Shown here: in pieces, positions 1 through 8,583 of the stretch | Layout: every line of letters starts with the position of its first letter | How positions within the stretch are numbered: the first letter of the stretch is position 1 | Assembly (NCBI RefSeq): GCF_000373925.1 | Contig: NZ_KB892709.1 | Span: 14,259-78,258 of the forward strand | Direction of reading: 5' to 3' | Source: Actinopolymorpha alba DSM 45243 | Lineage (GTDB): Bacteria > Actinomycetota > Actinomycetes > Propionibacteriales > Actinopolymorphaceae | Length of the DNA: 64,000 bases | Position numbers and translations under genes: made by a program | The notes under the pieces: generated by a model | What the model saw: the letters and a program-made list of their open reading frames with translations, nothing else | Databases searched by the model: none | Told to the model about the DNA's origin: nothing

Positions 1-195
1 AGCAGTCACAGCAAGACTCAAAGACTCGCCCCAACAGGCGATCTTCCGCGCGGCCTGAAGCAACACGCCAAGCTCGAAACCATTACAGGCGTCCCGATCG
101 ACAGCAGCGAACGCCGCCACCAACTCCGGACCGGGAAGCATCTCAGCAAACCCGGGCGGGAGCGGTGAGATCCGCACACCATCGCCGTCGCTCAT
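1..195 (-). CDS. DUF222 (13E12-type) HNH-endonuclease-family protein, N-terminal part
   Basis: The reverse strand is open for 65 codons from an ATG at 195 to the window edge, so the gene is cut at its 3' end. The peptide contains LPPGFAEMLPGPELVAAFAAV, then an NGFELGVLLQAARKIA stretch and a W-G-E-S-L segment. This is the usual opening of actinobacterial DUF222 proteins, in which a helical DUF222 domain is normally followed by an HNH nuclease domain. Only the first part of DUF222 is visible, so integrity and nuclease activity cannot be judged. The family is often multicopy in these genomes, and a degraded relative lies at 56837-57256. There is no ribosome binding site; the start is fixed by a -10-like TAAGAT seven bases upstream. 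Confidence 0.7.
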   Translation of the reverse strand, partial: MSDGDGVRISPLPPGFAEMLPGPELVAAFAAVDRDACNGFELGVLLQAARKIACWGESLSLAVTA

Positions 196-202
196 ACGTT
201 CG

Positions 203-208
203 ATCTTA
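203..208 (-). promoter_or_regulatory. putative leaderless -10 element of the DUF222 gene
   Basis: TAAGAT on the reverse strand lies seven bases before the ATG at 195. A transcript starting at or just before the ATG would lack a 5' leader. The degraded DUF222 gene at 57256 has the same arrangement. Confidence 0.45.
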
Positions 209-516
209 CTCCGCCAAGATCACCGTCGCAACCGACAGGGACGGCGAGAACCTTTATTTTCAAGGAGTTTCGCATTGCTGAGGCGAGAGTCTGGGCGGCC
301 GCAAGTCCGGAGCCACCGCCGGTCGCGACGGCGGCGGCCGCGTCGATGTCGCTGACGTCCAATGCTCGGGCCGTGATGGGGGATGTCGAATCCAGCCGTC
401 TATTTGCAAGGGAATCCGGGCCAACGAAGAAAGGGGAGTGGATACAGCGTGGTCCGCCGGAGAGCTGGCGCCGCGTGGCCGTGCTCGCTGTCCGGCCGGG
501 GTTCAGGGACAGGCTC
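209..516. other. gene-free stretch between the DUF222 gene and the MocR regulator
   Basis: No gene is recognised here. A short AT-rich segment (about 250-266) interrupts the GC-rich sequence. One frame of it spells ENLYFQG, a coincidental-looking match to the TEV protease site. Two NotI octamers follow at about 295 and 332. An open frame running right from 346 is antisense to the 3' end of the regulator and has no recognisable domain. Confidence 0.4.
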
Positions 517-1842
517 CTAAACCGCGTACGGTCGTCTGTCCGGCGTCAACGCGTAAGCGACGGCGCCGGCCAGGGTGTCGATGTCGCGGTCCGCCAACGC
601 GCTGGACGTGATGCGGATGCCGGGTCCAGCGGCGATCCGATAGATCCGGCCCGGTGCCACCACCCACCCCGCCTCCAGCAGCCGTGCGCAGACAGCCGTC
701 TCGTCCTGGACGGGCACCCACACGTTGAGGCCTGAACCCCCATGGGCCCGCACGCCACGTGCGTCGAGTGCGGCCAGAAGTCCCTGCCGGCGTTCGTCAT
801 AACGCCGGCCAGCACGGGCGACCAGCGCGTCGACGCGGGGATCGCGCCACAATGCCACCACCAGCGACTGCAGGATGGTCGACACCCAGCGCACGCCGAG
901 CCACTGGCGGCCTTCCACGCGCGCGAGCGTCTCTTCGTCCGCGGCGAGGACGGCGCAGCGCAGGTCCGGGCCGTACGGCTTGGACATCGAACGTACCAAC
1001 GCCCACCGCGTGGTCGAACCCGCGAGCGTCCGCAGCGGTTCATGCGAGAGTTCGGCAGCGTGGTCGTCCTCGATCACCAGTGTGTCCGGAGCGTCGCGCA
1101 ACACCGCACGAAGCTTCCTCGCCCGCTCCGCGCTGACGATCGCGCCGAACGGGTTCTGAGCGCGGCTCGTCACCAGCAGCGCGCGTGCGCCACGCCGCAA
1201 CGCTGCCATGACAGCGGCCGGGTCCGGGCCGTCGTCATCGACCGGCACGGGTTCGACCCGGAGCCCCATCGCCGCCACGAGGTCGAGCAGGTTGGACCAG
1301 CCTGGGTCCTCGACCGCGACGGCGTCCCCGGGAGCGAGGTAGGTCTGCAGTACGCGTTCGACCCCGTCGAGGCAACCACTGGTGACGGTGAGGGCGTCAG
1401 CGGGAACGCCGTCGGCGGTCAGGCGTTCCCGCGCGAGCTCGGCGAGTTCGGGCAGCATGCCGACGACGCCGTAGAGCACGGGCTCGGGCGCGAGTGTCCG
1501 CAGTCGCGGGCCGAGGGCGGGTAGCAGGCGGGGATCGGGGTTGCCGGCGGAAACATCCCGCGCGCCCGGCGGGACGGGCAGCCGAGCGTGCGAACGCGGA
1601 ACGACGGACGGTTTGGGCCGGACCCGGGTGCCGCGCCGACCGTCCGTACTGACCACGCCGCGCTGACGCAGTATCCGGTACGCCGCCGCGACGGTGCCCG
1701 GGCTGACGCCCAACTCGGTCGCCAGGCCGCGGACCGGGGGGAGCGGATCGCCAGGCGTCAGCGCTCCTGACCGGACGCCGGCCTCGACGCTGGCGGCAAT
1801 ACCGCTCGACGTCGTTCCCTCAATGCCATATCGTGGTGCCAC
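517..1842 (-). CDS. MocR/GabR-type regulator: GntR winged helix fused to PLP aminotransferase-like domain
   Basis: This 441-residue protein has an N-terminal GntR winged helix (GDPLPPVRGLATELGVSPGT, then AAYRILRQRGV, about residues 30-75). A fold-type I aminotransferase-like domain follows, with VTSGCLDGVERVL, the VIEDDHAAEL Asp region, and a probable PLP lysine in VRSMSKPYGPDLR. Proteins of this architecture are usually transcription factors that sense PLP or an amino compound rather than working transaminases. The start is a GTG at 1842 with a weak upstream AAGG. The gene diverges from a GNAT acetyltransferase with an inverted repeat between them, which suggests autoregulation and control of the neighbour. 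The effector is not deducible. Confidence 0.85.
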   Translation of the reverse strand: MAPRYGIEGTTSSGIAASVEAGVRSGALTPGDPLPPVRGLATELGVSPGTVAAAYRILRQRGVVSTDGRRGTRVRPKPSVVPRSHARLPVPPGARDVSAGNPDPRLLPALGPRLRTLAPEPVLYGVVGMLPELAELARERLTADGVPADALTVTSGCLDGVERVLQTYLAPGDAVAVEDPGWSNLLDLVAAMGLRVEPVPVDDDGPDPAAVMAALRRGARALLVTSRAQNPFGAIVSAERARKLRAVLRDAPDTLVIEDDHAAELSHEPLRTLAGSTTRWALVRSMSKPYGPDLRCAVLAADEETLARVEGRQWLGVRWVSTILQSLVVALWRDPRVDALVARAGRRYDERRQGLLAALDARGVRAHGGSGLNVWVPVQDETAVCARLLEAGWVVAPGRIYRIAAGPGIRITSSALADRDIDTLAGAVAYALTPDRRPYAV

Positions 1843-1850
1843 AAACCTTA

Positions 1851-1868
1851 TTTTGTTCTATTACAAAA
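1851..1868. promoter_or_regulatory. inverted repeat in the MocR/GNAT divergent promoter, candidate operator
   Basis: TTTTGT and ACAAAA arms (1851-1856 and 1863-1868) flank six bases inside an AT-rich island of an otherwise GC-rich region. It sits just upstream of the regulator start (1842) and about 20 bases before the GNAT start (1889). This is where a MocR operator would be expected; the assignment is inference. Confidence 0.45.
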
Positions 1869-1888
1869 ATTTGCGCAAGGAGTCTGCG

Positions 1889-2542
1889 GTGCCCGGATCG
1901 CTGGGAGCTGACGCAGGTACGCGGCCTACCACTCGGCAGCCCGCGCCGGCCGCCGAGTGGCACACCGCGCCGGTGCTCGCCGGCCGCCACGTACGCCTCG
2001 AACCCATGTCCCCCGACCACATCGACGGCCTGCTCGCCGCGGCCGACGACGAGGTGTTCCGGCACCTCTCGATCGCGACCCCGCGCACCCTGGAAGACGC
2101 CGAGCGGTGGGTGTCCGACGTACTCACGATGCGCGCCGAGCAAGGGATCATCCCGTGGGTACAGGTCGACGCACGGACCGGCGAGGTGGCCGGCACCACC
2201 TCCTACTACGACGTCAACCCGGCCTTGCGGACGGTAGCGATCGGCTTCACCTGGCTGGGCCAGCGCTGGTGGCGTACCGGCGTCAACACCGAGGCGAAGC
2301 TGCTGCTCCTCCGCCGGGCGTTCGACGACCTGGGTGCTGTGCGGGTCGTCTGGCACGCCGACATCCGTAACGAACGCTCGCAGGCCGCGATCGCCCGTCT
2401 GGGCGCGGTACGCGAAGGCGTGCTGCGCAAGCACAAGATTCGCCGGGATGGTTCGTGGCGCGACACGGTGCAGTTCGCGATGACCGACGACGACTGGCCC
2501 GGCGTATGCGATCGCCTCAGCGCCCGGCTGGCGGTTGGCTGA
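1889..2542 (+). CDS. GNAT-family N-acetyltransferase (RimJ/RimL-like)
   Basis: This protein of about 217 residues belongs to the Acetyltransf_3 branch of the GNAT fold. Visible are the N-terminal GRHVRLEPMSPDHIDGLLAA, a central AIGFTWLGQRWWRTGVNTEA corresponding to the acetyl-CoA-binding region, and the C-terminal RNERSQAAIARLGAVREGVL typical of RimL-like enzymes. Such enzymes acetylate protein N-termini or small amines; the substrate is unknown. I chose the GTG at 1889 because AAGGAG precedes it at 1877-1882. The longer open frame upstream overlaps the divergent regulator and is not family-like. Divergence from the MocR gene suggests control by it. Confidence 0.8.
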   Translation: MPGSLGADAGTRPTTRQPAPAAEWHTAPVLAGRHVRLEPMSPDHIDGLLAAADDEVFRHLSIATPRTLEDAERWVSDVLTMRAEQGIIPWVQVDARTGEVAGTTSYYDVNPALRTVAIGFTWLGQRWWRTGVNTEAKLLLLRRAFDDLGAVRVVWHADIRNERSQAAIARLGAVREGVLRKHKIRRDGSWRDTVQFAMTDDDWPGVCDRLSARLAVG

Positions 2543-2627
2543 GGGCTAACTGAGTGGCGGGCTGAGTGGCGCCGGGCCAAGACAGGGAAGACAGGCAGCC
2601 AAGGATCCGAGACCGGAGGTATGGGCA

Positions 2628-3305
2628 GTGTTGGTGCACCCGTGGGATGCGGCCACCGATGAGGAATGGCGGACGTGGCTGGCCGACCGCGACTTCGGCC
2701 AGCTGATCGCGGCGGGACGTGGCCGCGACGTTCCCGTCGTCGTGCCGACTCACTTCGCCTTCGACGGCGAGCGTCGAGCGTGGCTGCACCTCGCCCGCCC
2801 CAATCCGATCTGGGCGCAGCTGGAGGAGAATCCTCGTGCGCTGCTGACGGTGATCGGCGACTACGTGTACGCGCCGTCGGAGTGGCAGGCGGTCCCTGGT
2901 ACGCCGGTCGACCTGGGCGTCCCGACGTCCTACTACGCGACCGTGCAGCTGGTGTGCGACGTGCGGATCGTCGACGACCCGGCCGAGAAGGCGGATCTGC
3001 TGACCCGGCAACTCGGCCACTTCGAGCCGGGCTCCGGGCGCCGGCCGGTTTCGGCAGTGGAGGACCCCGACCGGCGGCTCCTGCCCGGCATCCGGGGCGT
3101 CGAGCTCACCGTGACCGACGTCCGCGCGAAGTTCAAGTACGCCGGGACGAAGGACCCGGCGCACCGTCGGGAGATCGCGAACCAGCTCCAGGACCGTGGC
3201 GGCCCGCTGGACGCCGCCGCCTGTGCCCATCTGCTCCGCCGCCTCGACGGCTCGACAGCTCGCGGTGATCATGACGCGGATGGTGAAAGCGAACGGGACG
3301 CATAG
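2628..3305 (+). CDS. PaiB-like FMN-binding protein (FMN-binding negative transcriptional regulator family)
   Basis: The protein has 225 residues and the split-barrel flavin-binding fold. Family hallmarks are PTHFAFDG near residue 45, HLARPNPIW, a VIGDYVYAPSEW segment, VPTSYYATVQLVCDV, and the C-terminal KFKYAGTKDPAHRREIANQL. The family is named after Bacillus PaiB, annotated as a repressor, but most members are simply FMN- or heme-binding proteins. The GTG at 2628 is chosen because GGAGG lies eight bases upstream. The gene stands alone, 85 bases after the acetyltransferase, and runs towards the ABC exporter pair. A hairpin between them overlaps its stop codon. Confidence 0.85.
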   Translation: MLVHPWDAATDEEWRTWLADRDFGQLIAAGRGRDVPVVVPTHFAFDGERRAWLHLARPNPIWAQLEENPRALLTVIGDYVYAPSEWQAVPGTPVDLGVPTSYYATVQLVCDVRIVDDPAEKADLLTRQLGHFEPGSGRRPVSAVEDPDRRLLPGIRGVELTVTDVRAKFKYAGTKDPAHRREIANQLQDRGGPLDAAACAHLLRRLDGSTARGDHDADGESERDA

Positions 3306-3349
3306 CCCCTTTTGCCTTCACGATCACGATCATGATCACGGAAAGGGGC
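3305..3349. terminator. bidirectional hairpin terminator between convergent genes
   Basis: The arms GCCCCTTT (3305-3312) and AAAGGGGC (3342-3349) pair perfectly around a loop that itself contains GATCATGATC. The hairpin fills the 57-bp gap between the PaiB-like gene and the oppositely oriented ABC exporter, so it probably ends both transcripts. Confidence 0.65.
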
Positions 3350-3362
3350 ACGGGGGAGGGCG

Positions 3363-5177
3363 TCAGCGGTAGGACTGCGCCTGGAGTTCGTAGAGCTCGG
3401 CGTACAACCCGCGCCGCGCCACCAGCTCCGCGTGGCTGCCGGTCTCGACGATCCGGCCGCGGTCGAGCACGACGATCAGGTCCGCCATGCGTACCGTCGA
3501 GAACCGATGCGACACGAGCACCGTCACCGCACCGGTCGACCGTCGAAGCTCGGCCGCGGCAGCTGTCCAGCGTTCGAAGAGCCGGTGCTCGGTGTCTGCG
3601 TCGAGGGCTGCGGTCGGCTCGTCGAGCAGCAACAGCAGGGGAGTCGTCCGCATCATCGCCCGCCCGATCGCGAGCTTCTGCCACTGGCCACCCGACAGAT
3701 CGACCCCGGCCGGCCAGCTCGGGCCGAGCTGGGTGTCGAGGCCGGCCGGCAGTGTCACGAGCAGGTCAGCGGCCCCCGCCCGGTCGAGGGCGGCCGTGAC
3801 CGCTGCCTGGTCGCCGAGGGTCGGGAGGTCACCGATCCCGACCGCCTCGCCCACCGCGAACTCCCAGCGGGCGTGATCCTGGAAGCCAGCCGAGACCCGC
3901 AGCCGCCAGTGTTCCGGGTCGAGCGTGCCGAGGTCCGTGTCGTCGACCCTGATCCGTCCCCGCGTCGGCACATACAACCCGGCCAGCAACTTCACCAGCG
4001 TCGTCTTGCCTGCGCCGTTGTCGCCCACGATCGCGACGGTCGAGCCGGCCGGCAAGGTGAGGTTGACACCCTCGAGCACGTCCTTGCGGCCGTGGGGGTA
4101 GCGGTACGACACGTGGTCGAGGCTGATGCCTGACCGCAGCGAGGAGGGTACGACGGCGCGCGCGTCCACCGTGCGGCGCGCCTGGGTCGCGACGTCCTCG
4201 AGATAGACAAAGCGACTCGCGGCAGTGAGTGTGCGCAGCGCCCACAACACGATCTCCGCCGAGCTACCTACCAGGCCGAGGACCTGGCCGGCGAGGACCG
4301 CGGTCAGGAGTACGTCACCGACGCTTGCCCGGCCGCGCACGGCCTGGTCGACCACGAAGAAGATCGCGCCGAAGTACCCGATGAGGAAGACCAGCCGGGC
4401 CAGCAGGCTCAGGAGCTGCCCGCGTACCTGCAGCCGGCGGTGGATTCGCCGTACCTCCCGGTGCGCGGCCTGGAACCGCCCCAGCACCTCCTCACCCAGG
4501 CGGAACAACCGGAGTTCCTTCGCTGGACCGCTCGTCGTCGCCAGCTCCCACAGGTCCCCCGCCCGGCGCGCCGGCTCGGCCGCAAGCTCGTTGCCGAGGC
4601 TGAACAGACCGTTGGTCCGGCGGCTGAGCACCAGCATGGGAAGACCGAACGCCGGAAGCGCGAGCAGGAGCGGGTTGACACTCGCGAGCAGGACCCCGGT
4701 GGCGATGATCCGGATCGCGACGTTCGTCAGGTCGATCAGGGAGGGAATCGCCTCCCCGAACTCCCACCCCTCCGAGTCCAACAGCTCCAGCTGGGTGAGG
4801 TGGGCCGGCGTCTCGTGGATCTCCAGCGTGGGCGTGCGGCTGACCGTCTCGGTCAGCCGGCGTTCGATCAGGTGGTGGGCGCGTTCGTTGAGGGCCGCCC
4901 GGATCCGGCTGCCGGCATAGTCGAGTCCGGAGCCCGCCGCGATGGAGGCGGCGATCGCGCCCGCCGCGGCCATGGACTGCCCGCTGTCACCCGCGGTCAG
5001 CGCGTCCAGGAGCAGCTTGAGCCACCAGGCGAAGAGCGCCGTCACCAACGCCTGGACGGTGAAGACGGCGAACGCCAGAACCGACCGGTGCCGGTCCGCG
5101 GCCCAGGCGAAGCCGAGCATCACCCGCGCCGCGCGGAGCCGGCTGGTCGGTGCCCGCAGGCCGGAACTGTCAGCCAT
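3363..5177 (-). CDS. ABC exporter half-transporter, fused TMD-NBD (second gene of pair)
   Basis: This 604-residue protein has an N-terminal six-helix type IV exporter membrane domain (about 20-330) and a C-terminal ATPase. The ATPase shows Walker A GDNGAGKTT near residue 385, an Asp-containing Q-loop region (SAGFQDH), signature LSGGQWQK near 495, Walker B LLLLLDEPTAALD near 520, and the switch histidine in LVSHRFSTV. It overlaps the next exporter gene upstream by eight bases, so the two are translationally coupled and probably form a heterodimer. Both signature motifs look intact. The substrate is unknown; the pair resembles lipid, peptide or drug exporters. Confidence 0.9.
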   Translation of the reverse strand: MADSSGLRAPTSRLRAARVMLGFAWAADRHRSVLAFAVFTVQALVTALFAWWLKLLLDALTAGDSGQSMAAAGAIAASIAAGSGLDYAGSRIRAALNERAHHLIERRLTETVSRTPTLEIHETPAHLTQLELLDSEGWEFGEAIPSLIDLTNVAIRIIATGVLLASVNPLLLALPAFGLPMLVLSRRTNGLFSLGNELAAEPARRAGDLWELATTSGPAKELRLFRLGEEVLGRFQAAHREVRRIHRRLQVRGQLLSLLARLVFLIGYFGAIFFVVDQAVRGRASVGDVLLTAVLAGQVLGLVGSSAEIVLWALRTLTAASRFVYLEDVATQARRTVDARAVVPSSLRSGISLDHVSYRYPHGRKDVLEGVNLTLPAGSTVAIVGDNGAGKTTLVKLLAGLYVPTRGRIRVDDTDLGTLDPEHWRLRVSAGFQDHARWEFAVGEAVGIGDLPTLGDQAAVTAALDRAGAADLLVTLPAGLDTQLGPSWPAGVDLSGGQWQKLAIGRAMMRTTPLLLLLDEPTAALDADTEHRLFERWTAAAAELRRSTGAVTVLVSHRFSTVRMADLIVVLDRGRIVETGSHAELVARRGLYAELYELQAQSYR

Positions 5178-7026
5178 CCGTGCCTCCCACGGGTTCCGCC
5201 TCCGGGTGGTAACGGCTCGCCTGGGTGCGGAACAGCGTGGCGTACTGCCCGCCCGCCGCGACCAGCTCCTCGTGGGTACCGTCCTCGGCGATCCGACCGC
5301 CGTCGAGGACCACGATCCGGTCCGCCCGCCGAACTGTCGAGAACCGGTGGCTGATGACGATGGACGTCAGGCCGTGGGTGAGGTCGATGAACCGGTCGTA
5401 GAGGTCGGCTTCGGCGCGTACGTCGAGGTGCGCGGTCGGCTCGTCGAGCACCAGCACCCGTGCCCCCGCGCCGACCGCCGCGAGCGCCCGCGCCAGCGCG
5501 ATCCGCTGCCACTGCCCACCCGACAGGTCGACGCCGCCGGTGTGGCGGCGGGAGAGCACCGTGTCCAGCCCGTCAGGCAGCCGATCGAGCACGGTGTCCG
5601 CACCAGCGCGCCGGGCGGCGGCGAGGACCCGCTCGTCGACCTCCGGCGCCCGGAGCGACTCGACGGCCCCGAACGCGATGTTGTCGCGGGCCGGCAGCTG
5701 GTAGTGCACGAAGTCCTGGAAGATCGCCCCGACCTGCTGGCGCCAGCTGGTCTGGTCGAGGTCGGCAAGGCTCACGCCGTCGACGCTGATCCGCCCACTC
5801 TGCGGGAGAGTCAGTCCGGTCAGGAGCTTGATGAGTGTCGTCTTGCCAGCGCCGTTCAGGCCGACGATGGCCAGCGACCGCCCGGCCTCGATGGTGAGGT
5901 CCAGCCCGTCGAAGACCGACCGATCCCTTCCTGGATAGGCGAAACGTACGTTCTCGAAGCGAATCTCCTGTGCTGGCAGGCCGCTCGCCGACCGGGCGGT
6001 GGAGCTGGTGGTCGGGACCCGCTGCGCGGCCAGGCGTTCGTGCTCGAGTACGTCGGGCACCGGGATCGCGCCGTTCTCGATCCAGACGTCTCCGTCCTGC
6101 GCGGCCAGGAACGCCATCCCGAACATCCCCTGGATGAGCACCGTCAGGTCGCCCACGCCGAGGTCGCCACGCAGGGCCGAGCGGGCCGCGTACACGATGA
6201 CCGCGACGTTGCCGACCAGCGCGACCGCCAGGAGCAGCCCGGTCGTGCGGTAGCCGACCCGGCGGGTCCGCCAGAGTTCGGTCATCACCTGGCGCCATTC
6301 CTTGCTGAACCGGTCGACCAGCCAGCCGGTCAGCCCGAAGATCCGCAGCTCCTTGGCCCATTCCGGCATCAGGCCGAGCCGCTTGAGGTACGCCGCCCGG
6401 CGGAGGGGTTCGGCCCAGAACGGGTTCGCGCGGTAGAAGTCCGTACGCAGGTGGCGGCCGATCAGGATCCAGACCGGCAGCAGGAGGAGCGCCGCCACCG
6501 GCCAGACGTATGCCACCACCGCGGTGGCGGCGAGTCCCTGAGCTTGGTTCGCCCATTTGGTGGAGAGTCCGCTGATCAGCTCGCCTGGTCCGTACTGCGC
6601 GATCCGGATCGCCCGGTTGGTACGGCCGGCGAGTTCGGGGTCCTCGAACAGATCGAGCCCGGGAACGCTGAGGGTCGTGGACATGACCCGGGCCAGGAGG
6701 TACTCGTCATGCCGCCGGTAGAGATCGGTCTCCAGGAGCCCGCGCAGCACCCGGATCACCTCCTGCGCGACCAGGACGACGCCGATCATCATCAGGGTGA
6801 AGACGATCGCCCTGCCAGCGGTGGAGTCGAGTCCCGCGCCGACCGCCTCTGGCAGGAGGTCGATCAGGCGTCCGACCAGGACCGAGAACGCCGCTGGCAG
6901 CGCGCCGATGAGCAGCGCGTACGCCGCGAGCAGGCCGGTGCGGGCGGGAAACGCCTTGATGAGGACGCCAAGTGCGGCACGCCGGGCCGATCGGCGCCGC
7001 GTCGGGTTCTCCGGCTCGATAGGCAT
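5170..7026 (-). CDS. ABC exporter half-transporter, fused TMD-NBD (first gene of pair)
   Basis: This 618-residue partner of the downstream exporter gene has membrane helices over about residues 20-320. Its nucleotide-binding domain has Walker A GLNGAGKTT near 390, Q-loop AIFQDFVHYQLP, signature LSGGQWQR near 505, Walker B VLVLDEPTAHLD near 527 and ISHRFSTV. Its stop overlaps the start of the second gene. It begins at an ATG at 7026 (MPIEPENPTRRR). A hairpin separates it from the anti-sigma gene upstream, so the exporter pair is probably its own unit. Nothing nearby names the cargo. Confidence 0.9.
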   Translation of the reverse strand: MPIEPENPTRRRSARRAALGVLIKAFPARTGLLAAYALLIGALPAAFSVLVGRLIDLLPEAVGAGLDSTAGRAIVFTLMMIGVVLVAQEVIRVLRGLLETDLYRRHDEYLLARVMSTTLSVPGLDLFEDPELAGRTNRAIRIAQYGPGELISGLSTKWANQAQGLAATAVVAYVWPVAALLLLPVWILIGRHLRTDFYRANPFWAEPLRRAAYLKRLGLMPEWAKELRIFGLTGWLVDRFSKEWRQVMTELWRTRRVGYRTTGLLLAVALVGNVAVIVYAARSALRGDLGVGDLTVLIQGMFGMAFLAAQDGDVWIENGAIPVPDVLEHERLAAQRVPTTSSTARSASGLPAQEIRFENVRFAYPGRDRSVFDGLDLTIEAGRSLAIVGLNGAGKTTLIKLLTGLTLPQSGRISVDGVSLADLDQTSWRQQVGAIFQDFVHYQLPARDNIAFGAVESLRAPEVDERVLAAARRAGADTVLDRLPDGLDTVLSRRHTGGVDLSGGQWQRIALARALAAVGAGARVLVLDEPTAHLDVRAEADLYDRFIDLTHGLTSIVISHRFSTVRRADRIVVLDGGRIAEDGTHEELVAAGGQYATLFRTQASRYHPEAEPVGGTDG

Positions 7027-7101
7027 CGCTCCTGAGGATCGCAGGACGCACGAGGCGCCGTCACCCCAGTTTTTGCGGCTGGGTTGGAGGGCGCGTGGGC
7101 A

Positions 7102-7123
7102 GGGAGCACAGCCGGCGGCTCCC
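7102..7123 (-). terminator. hairpin between the anti-sigma gene and the ABC exporters
   Basis: GGGAGC (7102-7107) pairs with GCTCCC (7118-7123) around ten bases, just past the end of the anti-sigma gene. A second small stem (CCCAG/CTGGG) follows at about 7062-7079. These could end the sigma operon; no U-tract is obvious. Confidence 0.35.
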
Positions 7124-7143
7124 CGCTCCGCGCGACCTTTGCT

Positions 7144-7845
7144 TTAGTCCTCCTCGGCTGGCACGGCTTCGCAGGGCGCGACCGGGCCGCGGGCGATGGC
7201 GATGGTGGGCAGGTCGGTCTTGACAGCGCCACCAAGACCCCGACCGTCCCGCGGTGCGGGCCCGGGCGTCATCGGCGGCCTGCCCGGGTGGAGGTTGGTC
7301 ATGGACGGCTTCGCACCCGCGATCACCAGGGTGTCGTCCGGACCGAGGATCGTCCGGTCGAAGGTCAAGATCAGCTTGCCATGCGTCTCCTCAGAACTGA
7401 TCGCACCAAGAACGAAGATCCTCTTGCTGAGGTCTGAGGGCTTCGGCGCTGGCTCGAAGCGGGGTTCCTTACACCGCTGGCCGGAGGGGAGGTAGTCCAC
7501 CTCGGCGGGTACGCCGAGTTCTTCGAGCCGGTCTTCCAGACCCTGCGCGTCCTCGTACGCCGTGATCGTCACCTCGATCCGGCCGTCGCCGGACTCCTCG
7601 ACCGCCCACGCGGCCGGCGCCCGGTCGCCCTGCAGAAGCGGCGCACTGACCACGACGCCGGTGGCCAGGGCGGCAGCGAGTCCGCCGAGGAGGACCGGCC
7701 GCCGCACGAAGGGGGAGCGGCGTACGGCCAGCGGCGCAGCCTGCGACCCGCTGCCGGCCGCGCGTTCGGCGACGACCTGCGTGAGTTCGCCGAGCAGCCG
7801 GTCTTCGAACTTCTCTGTGGTCATGTCGGGCTTCTCGGTGGTCAT
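7144..7845 (-). CDS. probable membrane-anchored anti-sigma factor
   Basis: This 233-residue protein has a short cytoplasmic N-terminus, one membrane segment (about residues 49-70, PVLLGGLAAALATGVVVSAP) and a long external part with three cysteines. It starts inside the last codon of the ECF sigma gene (ATGA overlap), the usual layout of a sigma/anti-sigma pair. I see no zinc-binding H-x3-C-x2-C anti-sigma motif. The N-terminus is oddly repetitive (MTTEKPDMTTEKF), so translation could begin at either Met. The function is inferred from position and topology. Confidence 0.55.
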   Translation of the reverse strand: MTTEKPDMTTEKFEDRLLGELTQVVAERAAGSGSQAAPLAVRRSPFVRRPVLLGGLAAALATGVVVSAPLLQGDRAPAAWAVEESGDGRIEVTITAYEDAQGLEDRLEELGVPAEVDYLPSGQRCKEPRFEPAPKPSDLSKRIFVLGAISSEETHGKLILTFDRTILGPDDTLVIAGAKPSMTNLHPGRPPMTPGPAPRDGRGLGGAVKTDLPTIAIARGPVAPCEAVPAEED

Positions 7846-8441
7846 GACGATGCCTCCCAGGGTTGGAGGGTGACAGCGGGAGCGAGGTGGGTGCGGAGAC
7901 GCTGGCGGGCGCGATGCAGCCGGACGCGGGCGGTCACCTGGCTGATCCGGAGTGCCTCGGCCGCCGCGCTGACGGTCAACCCGTCGACGGCGACGAGTTC
8001 GAGCACCGCCCGCTCGCCCTCAGACAGCCGTCCCATCGCGAGCCGCAGCTCACGAGCGCTTGCCTCGGCGTCGATCCGTTCCTCCAGGCGTACAAGATCA
8101 TCGGGCTCGACCAGCCGGCGCCCGGCGATCCGGCCGACGCTGCGCAGCTCACGCGCTCGCCGGCGGTTCTCGGACGCCACGACGTTGCGGGCGACCCCGA
8201 ACAACCAGGCGATCGGTGCCGCGCGGCCGGGCCGGAACGTGTGGGCCGAGTCGATCGCGGCGAGGAACACGTCGGCCGTCAGGTCCGCGACGAGATAGGG
8301 GTCGTTGACCCGCCGCGCGACGAAGTTCTGTATGACGTCGACGTGTGCGCGATAGAACGCCTCGAACGCCCGCGGATCATCCCTGATCCGCCTGACGTCG
8401 AAGTCCTTGCCGGTCGCATCCACACCAGCCTCCTCTGTCAC
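7842..8441 (-). CDS. ECF-type RNA polymerase sigma factor
   Basis: This 199-residue sigma-70-family protein lacks regions 1 and 3. Region 2 is visible as FEAFYRAHVDVIQNFVARRV, then DLTADVFLAAIDS and PIAWLFGVARNVV. Region 4 is the helix-turn-helix RLSEGERAVLELVAVDGLTV followed by SAAAEALRISQVTARVRLHR. It begins with a GTG at 8441 and overlaps the membrane protein downstream by four bases, so an anti-sigma partner is likely. The signal and regulon are unknown; none of its neighbours looks like an obvious target. Confidence 0.88.
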   Translation of the reverse strand: MTEEAGVDATGKDFDVRRIRDDPRAFEAFYRAHVDVIQNFVARRVNDPYLVADLTADVFLAAIDSAHTFRPGRAAPIAWLFGVARNVVASENRRRARELRSVGRIAGRRLVEPDDLVRLEERIDAEASARELRLAMGRLSEGERAVLELVAVDGLTVSAAAEALRISQVTARVRLHRARQRLRTHLAPAVTLQPWEASS

Positions 8442-8557
8442 CGGTTCGTTGGTGGTACGTGGTTCTCGGGAGTACTTCGCCGCTCGACCGGCTGGCGTTA
8501 CGTCCTCGCTGTCAGGAGATGTCGGGCATCTGTCCGCCCCGACTGCCCGGATCGTTC

Positions 8558-8583
8558 TGGCGGGTCCTGGCGGGTCCTGGCGG
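8558..8583. repeat. ten-base tandem repeat upstream of the ECF sigma gene
   Basis: TGGCGGGTCC occurs twice in tandem (8558-8567, 8568-8577), followed by a partial third copy. It lies in the divergent gap between the sigma gene and a small membrane protein. No function is assigned. Confidence 0.6.

Noticed and set aside
346-735. Open frame running right across the 3' end of the MocR gene
   Set aside because: The larger part is antisense to the regulator and the remainder has no similarity to any family I know.
4942-7035. Long open frame of 697 codons on the + strand
   Set aside because: It lies fully antisense to two well-supported ABC exporter genes and its translation is a charged, low-complexity product typical of the opposite strand of high-GC genes.
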